From JBEHYA01 sp048498415 (GTDB lineage: Bacteria > Pseudomonadota > Alphaproteobacteria > UBA9219 > RGZA01), in contig JBEHYA010000056.1 of assembly GCA_048498415.1 (NCBI GenBank), positions 1 through 13,266 on the forward strand: DNA of 13,266 nucleotides, written 5' to 3'. Shown here in pieces: positions 11,685-13,266 of the stretch. The position numbers and the translations under genes were made by a program. How positions within the stretch are numbered: the first letter of the stretch is position 1; each line of letters opens with the position of its first letter. A model generated the notes under the pieces. It was not told the DNA's origin, did not search any database, and saw nothing but the letters and a program-made list of their open reading frames with translations.

Positions 11685-13266
11685 ATGACCCAGAACATCC
11701 CCCAGCTTGATACCCGCAGCCTTAGCCTGATGCGCCAGATTTGGCAGCGCTGGGTGCGCCCGTATACGCGCGCGCTGCTAGGCTCGCTGGGCCTGATGGT
11801 GCTGGTGGCGGCTGCCACCAGCGCTTATCCGCTTGTCATTCAATGGACCTTCCAGAAAATCAACGAGAAGGATCTGCACACGCTTTATATCATTCCCGTC
11901 ATCATCATTCTGGTGACTGCCTTCAGGGCAGGGATGATGTTCTGGCAGTCGGTCGCGACCGCCGGCATGGTGAACCGCATTATTGTGGATGTGCAGCGGG
12001 ATTTATATAACCACCTGCTGCGCGCCGATTTATCGCGCCTGACGCGTGAGCCCATTGGCACGCTTACCTCCCGCTTTACGGCGGATGTGGAAGCGCTACG
12101 CCTGGCGCTAAACCGCTGCATGACAGGCTATATTCGCGATGGCCTGACGGTTGTGGCGTTGGTATGCACCATCATTTATCTCGACCCGCTGCTGACCCTG
12201 ATTGTTTTTGTGGTCTATCCCTTTGTCGGCTACCCCATTCTGAAACTGGGCAAACGCCTGCGTAAAACCGCGGGTTCATTGCAGGCCACCATTGGCAGTC
12301 TCACGGCGTTTTTGCAGCAAAGTTTTTCCGGCGTGCGGATGGTCAAATCCTACCGGCTGGAAAAATACGAAGAAGCCCGCGCCAGCAATACGTTTGAAGA
12401 TTTATACGGCACCATGATGAAGGCAACGCGCCTACGCGCCCGTGTCGATCCCCTTATGGAACTCGCGGGTGGTTTCGCGATTGCCGGCGTGCTGCTGTTT
12501 GGTACATGGCGGGTGGCATCGGGCACCGGCACGGTGGGAGATTTCACCGGTTTTATCACCGCGCTTCTTATGGTCACGCAGCCCATCCGTTCGCTGGGGA
12601 ATTTAAACGCGATTTCGCAGGAAGGCCTGGCGGCAGCGGAGCGCATCTTCACCATTCTGGGCGAAGCACCACAGATCACTGATAAGCCCGGCGCCATTTC
12701 ACTAAATGTGAACAAGGGCGCGATTGAATTTAACAATGTGCATTTTGCCTATGTGCCCACGCAGCAGGCGCTGAATGGCTTGAATTTGAAAGTCGAGCCG
12801 GGCGAGACGGTCGCGCTGGTGGGCAAAAGCGGCGGCGGTAAATCCACGATCTTTAATCTCATCTCGCGCTTCTGGGATGTGCAGGGCGGCGCTGTGCTGA
12901 TCGATGGGCAGGATGTGCGGGATGTGAAAGTGGCAAGCTTGCGCGAAGCCGTGACGCTGGTAAGTCAGGATGCCGTGCTGTTTAACGATACCGCCGCCCA
13001 CAACATAGGTTTTGGCCGTTATGGCGCGGCAAAGGAAGAAATTGAAAGCGCTGCCGTGGCGGCGGAAGCGGATGAATTCATCCGTAAACTCCCCAACGGT
13101 TATGACAGCATGGTGGGCGAGGGTGGCGGTTTTTTATCCGGCGGCCAGCGCCAGCGTGTGGTTTTGGTCCGCGCATTCCTGCGCAATAGCCCCATTTTGC
13201 TGCTGGATGAAGCGACCAGCGCGCTGGACGCCGTTTCGGAAGATCTGGTGCAGCGGGCTATTACGC
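11685..13266 (+). CDS. MsbA-like ABC exporter (fused membrane and ATPase domains), 3' end outside window
   Basis: Half-transporter of the ABCB/MsbA type: six membrane helices fused to an ATPase, acting as a dimer in the inner membrane to export or flip lipids or other hydrophobic molecules. 527 codons are visible; relatives have about 580-610, so roughly 60-80 residues including the H-loop are cut off. Membrane helices lie at about 31-52, 67-88, 149-165, 166-188, 257-275 and 284-305. The ATPase shows A-loop Tyr356, Walker A GKSGGGKST (380-388), Q-loop Gln428, signature LSGGQ (484-488) and Walker B ILLLDE (504-509) with catalytic Glu509. The residues after the signature read RQRVVLVRAF, where RIAIARA is more usual. 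The ATG at 11685 gives a sensible polar N-terminus, but CCCCTTTTTG just upstream holds no Shine-Dalgarno; an ATG at 11730 is an alternative without one either. Substrate unknown; lipid A-core is possible. Confidence 0.93.
   Translation, partial: MTQNIPQLDTRSLSLMRQIWQRWVRPYTRALLGSLGLMVLVAAATSAYPLVIQWTFQKINEKDLHTLYIIPVIIILVTAFRAGMMFWQSVATAGMVNRIIVDVQRDLYNHLLRADLSRLTREPIGTLTSRFTADVEALRLALNRCMTGYIRDGLTVVALVCTIIYLDPLLTLIVFVVYPFVGYPILKLGKRLRKTAGSLQATIGSLTAFLQQSFSGVRMVKSYRLEKYEEARASNTFEDLYGTMMKATRLRARVDPLMELAGGFAIAGVLLFGTWRVASGTGTVGDFTGFITALLMVTQPIRSLGNLNAISQEGLAAAERIFTILGEAPQITDKPGAISLNVNKGAIEFNNVHFAYVPTQQALNGLNLKVEPGETVALVGKSGGGKSTIFNLISRFWDVQGGAVLIDGQDVRDVKVASLREAVTLVSQDAVLFNDTAAHNIGFGRYGAAKEEIESAAVAAEADEFIRKLPNGYDSMVGEGGGFLSGGQRQRVVLVRAFLRNSPILLLDEATSALDAVSEDLVQRAIT

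Overview
The window looks like a chromosomal stretch of a GC-rich (by eye, mid-50s percent) alphaproteobacterium. The evidence is the gyrA-coaD neighbourhood, a GyrA with an acidic insert in its C-terminal domain of the kind I associate with Alphaproteobacteria, a Bpt-type aminoacyl-tRNA-protein transferase, and a MotA/MotB stator. A Micavibrio-like or other deep-branching lineage is possible, but this is only an impression.

Layout, left to right. (1) 1-587, minus: the N-terminal part of bpt, running into a 50-base imperfect palindrome exactly at the window edge. (2) 711-1264, plus: two small unrecognised genes in a likely operon, closed by a strong bidirectional terminator at 1285-1314. (3) 1319-3348, minus: motA-motB, the proton-driven flagellar stator. 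(4) 3506-3748, plus: a small two-helix membrane protein whose stop codon overlaps that of a convergent MAPEG-family gene. (5) 3745-5865, minus: class I fructose-bisphosphate aldolase, thiE and the MAPEG gene in one direction, probably co-transcribed, with a pair of inverted GC-rich hairpin repeats between the aldolase gene and thiE. (6) 6097-9795, plus: gyrA, then an AT-richer gene for a DUF559 (Vsr/PD-(D/E)xK-like) nuclease flanked by two inverted copies of the same hairpin repeat, then coaD. (7) 9879-9954, plus: tRNA-Lys(UUU). (8) 9998-11538, minus: a secreted peptidoglycan-binding protein and an RssA-like patatin. (9) 11685 to the right edge, plus: an MsbA-like ABC exporter with its ATPase end cut off by the window.

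Most genes are housekeeping: protein N-end tagging, motility, glycolysis, thiamine and CoA synthesis, DNA supercoiling, lipid handling. The unusual element is the repeat family. Four copies of a 38-40 base unit occur as two inverted pairs. One pair (8843-9272) encloses the DUF559 nuclease gene, whose last codons are made of repeat sequence. The other pair (4829-4934) is an 'empty' version with no gene. In both places the outer arm of one hairpin ends exactly 10 bases before the next start codon (coaD, thiE) and seems to supply its ribosome binding site. This resembles the REP/RAYT arrangement, a palindromic repeat linked to a nuclease gene, but with a different nuclease. It is the best candidate here for an undescribed mobile or domesticated repeat system.
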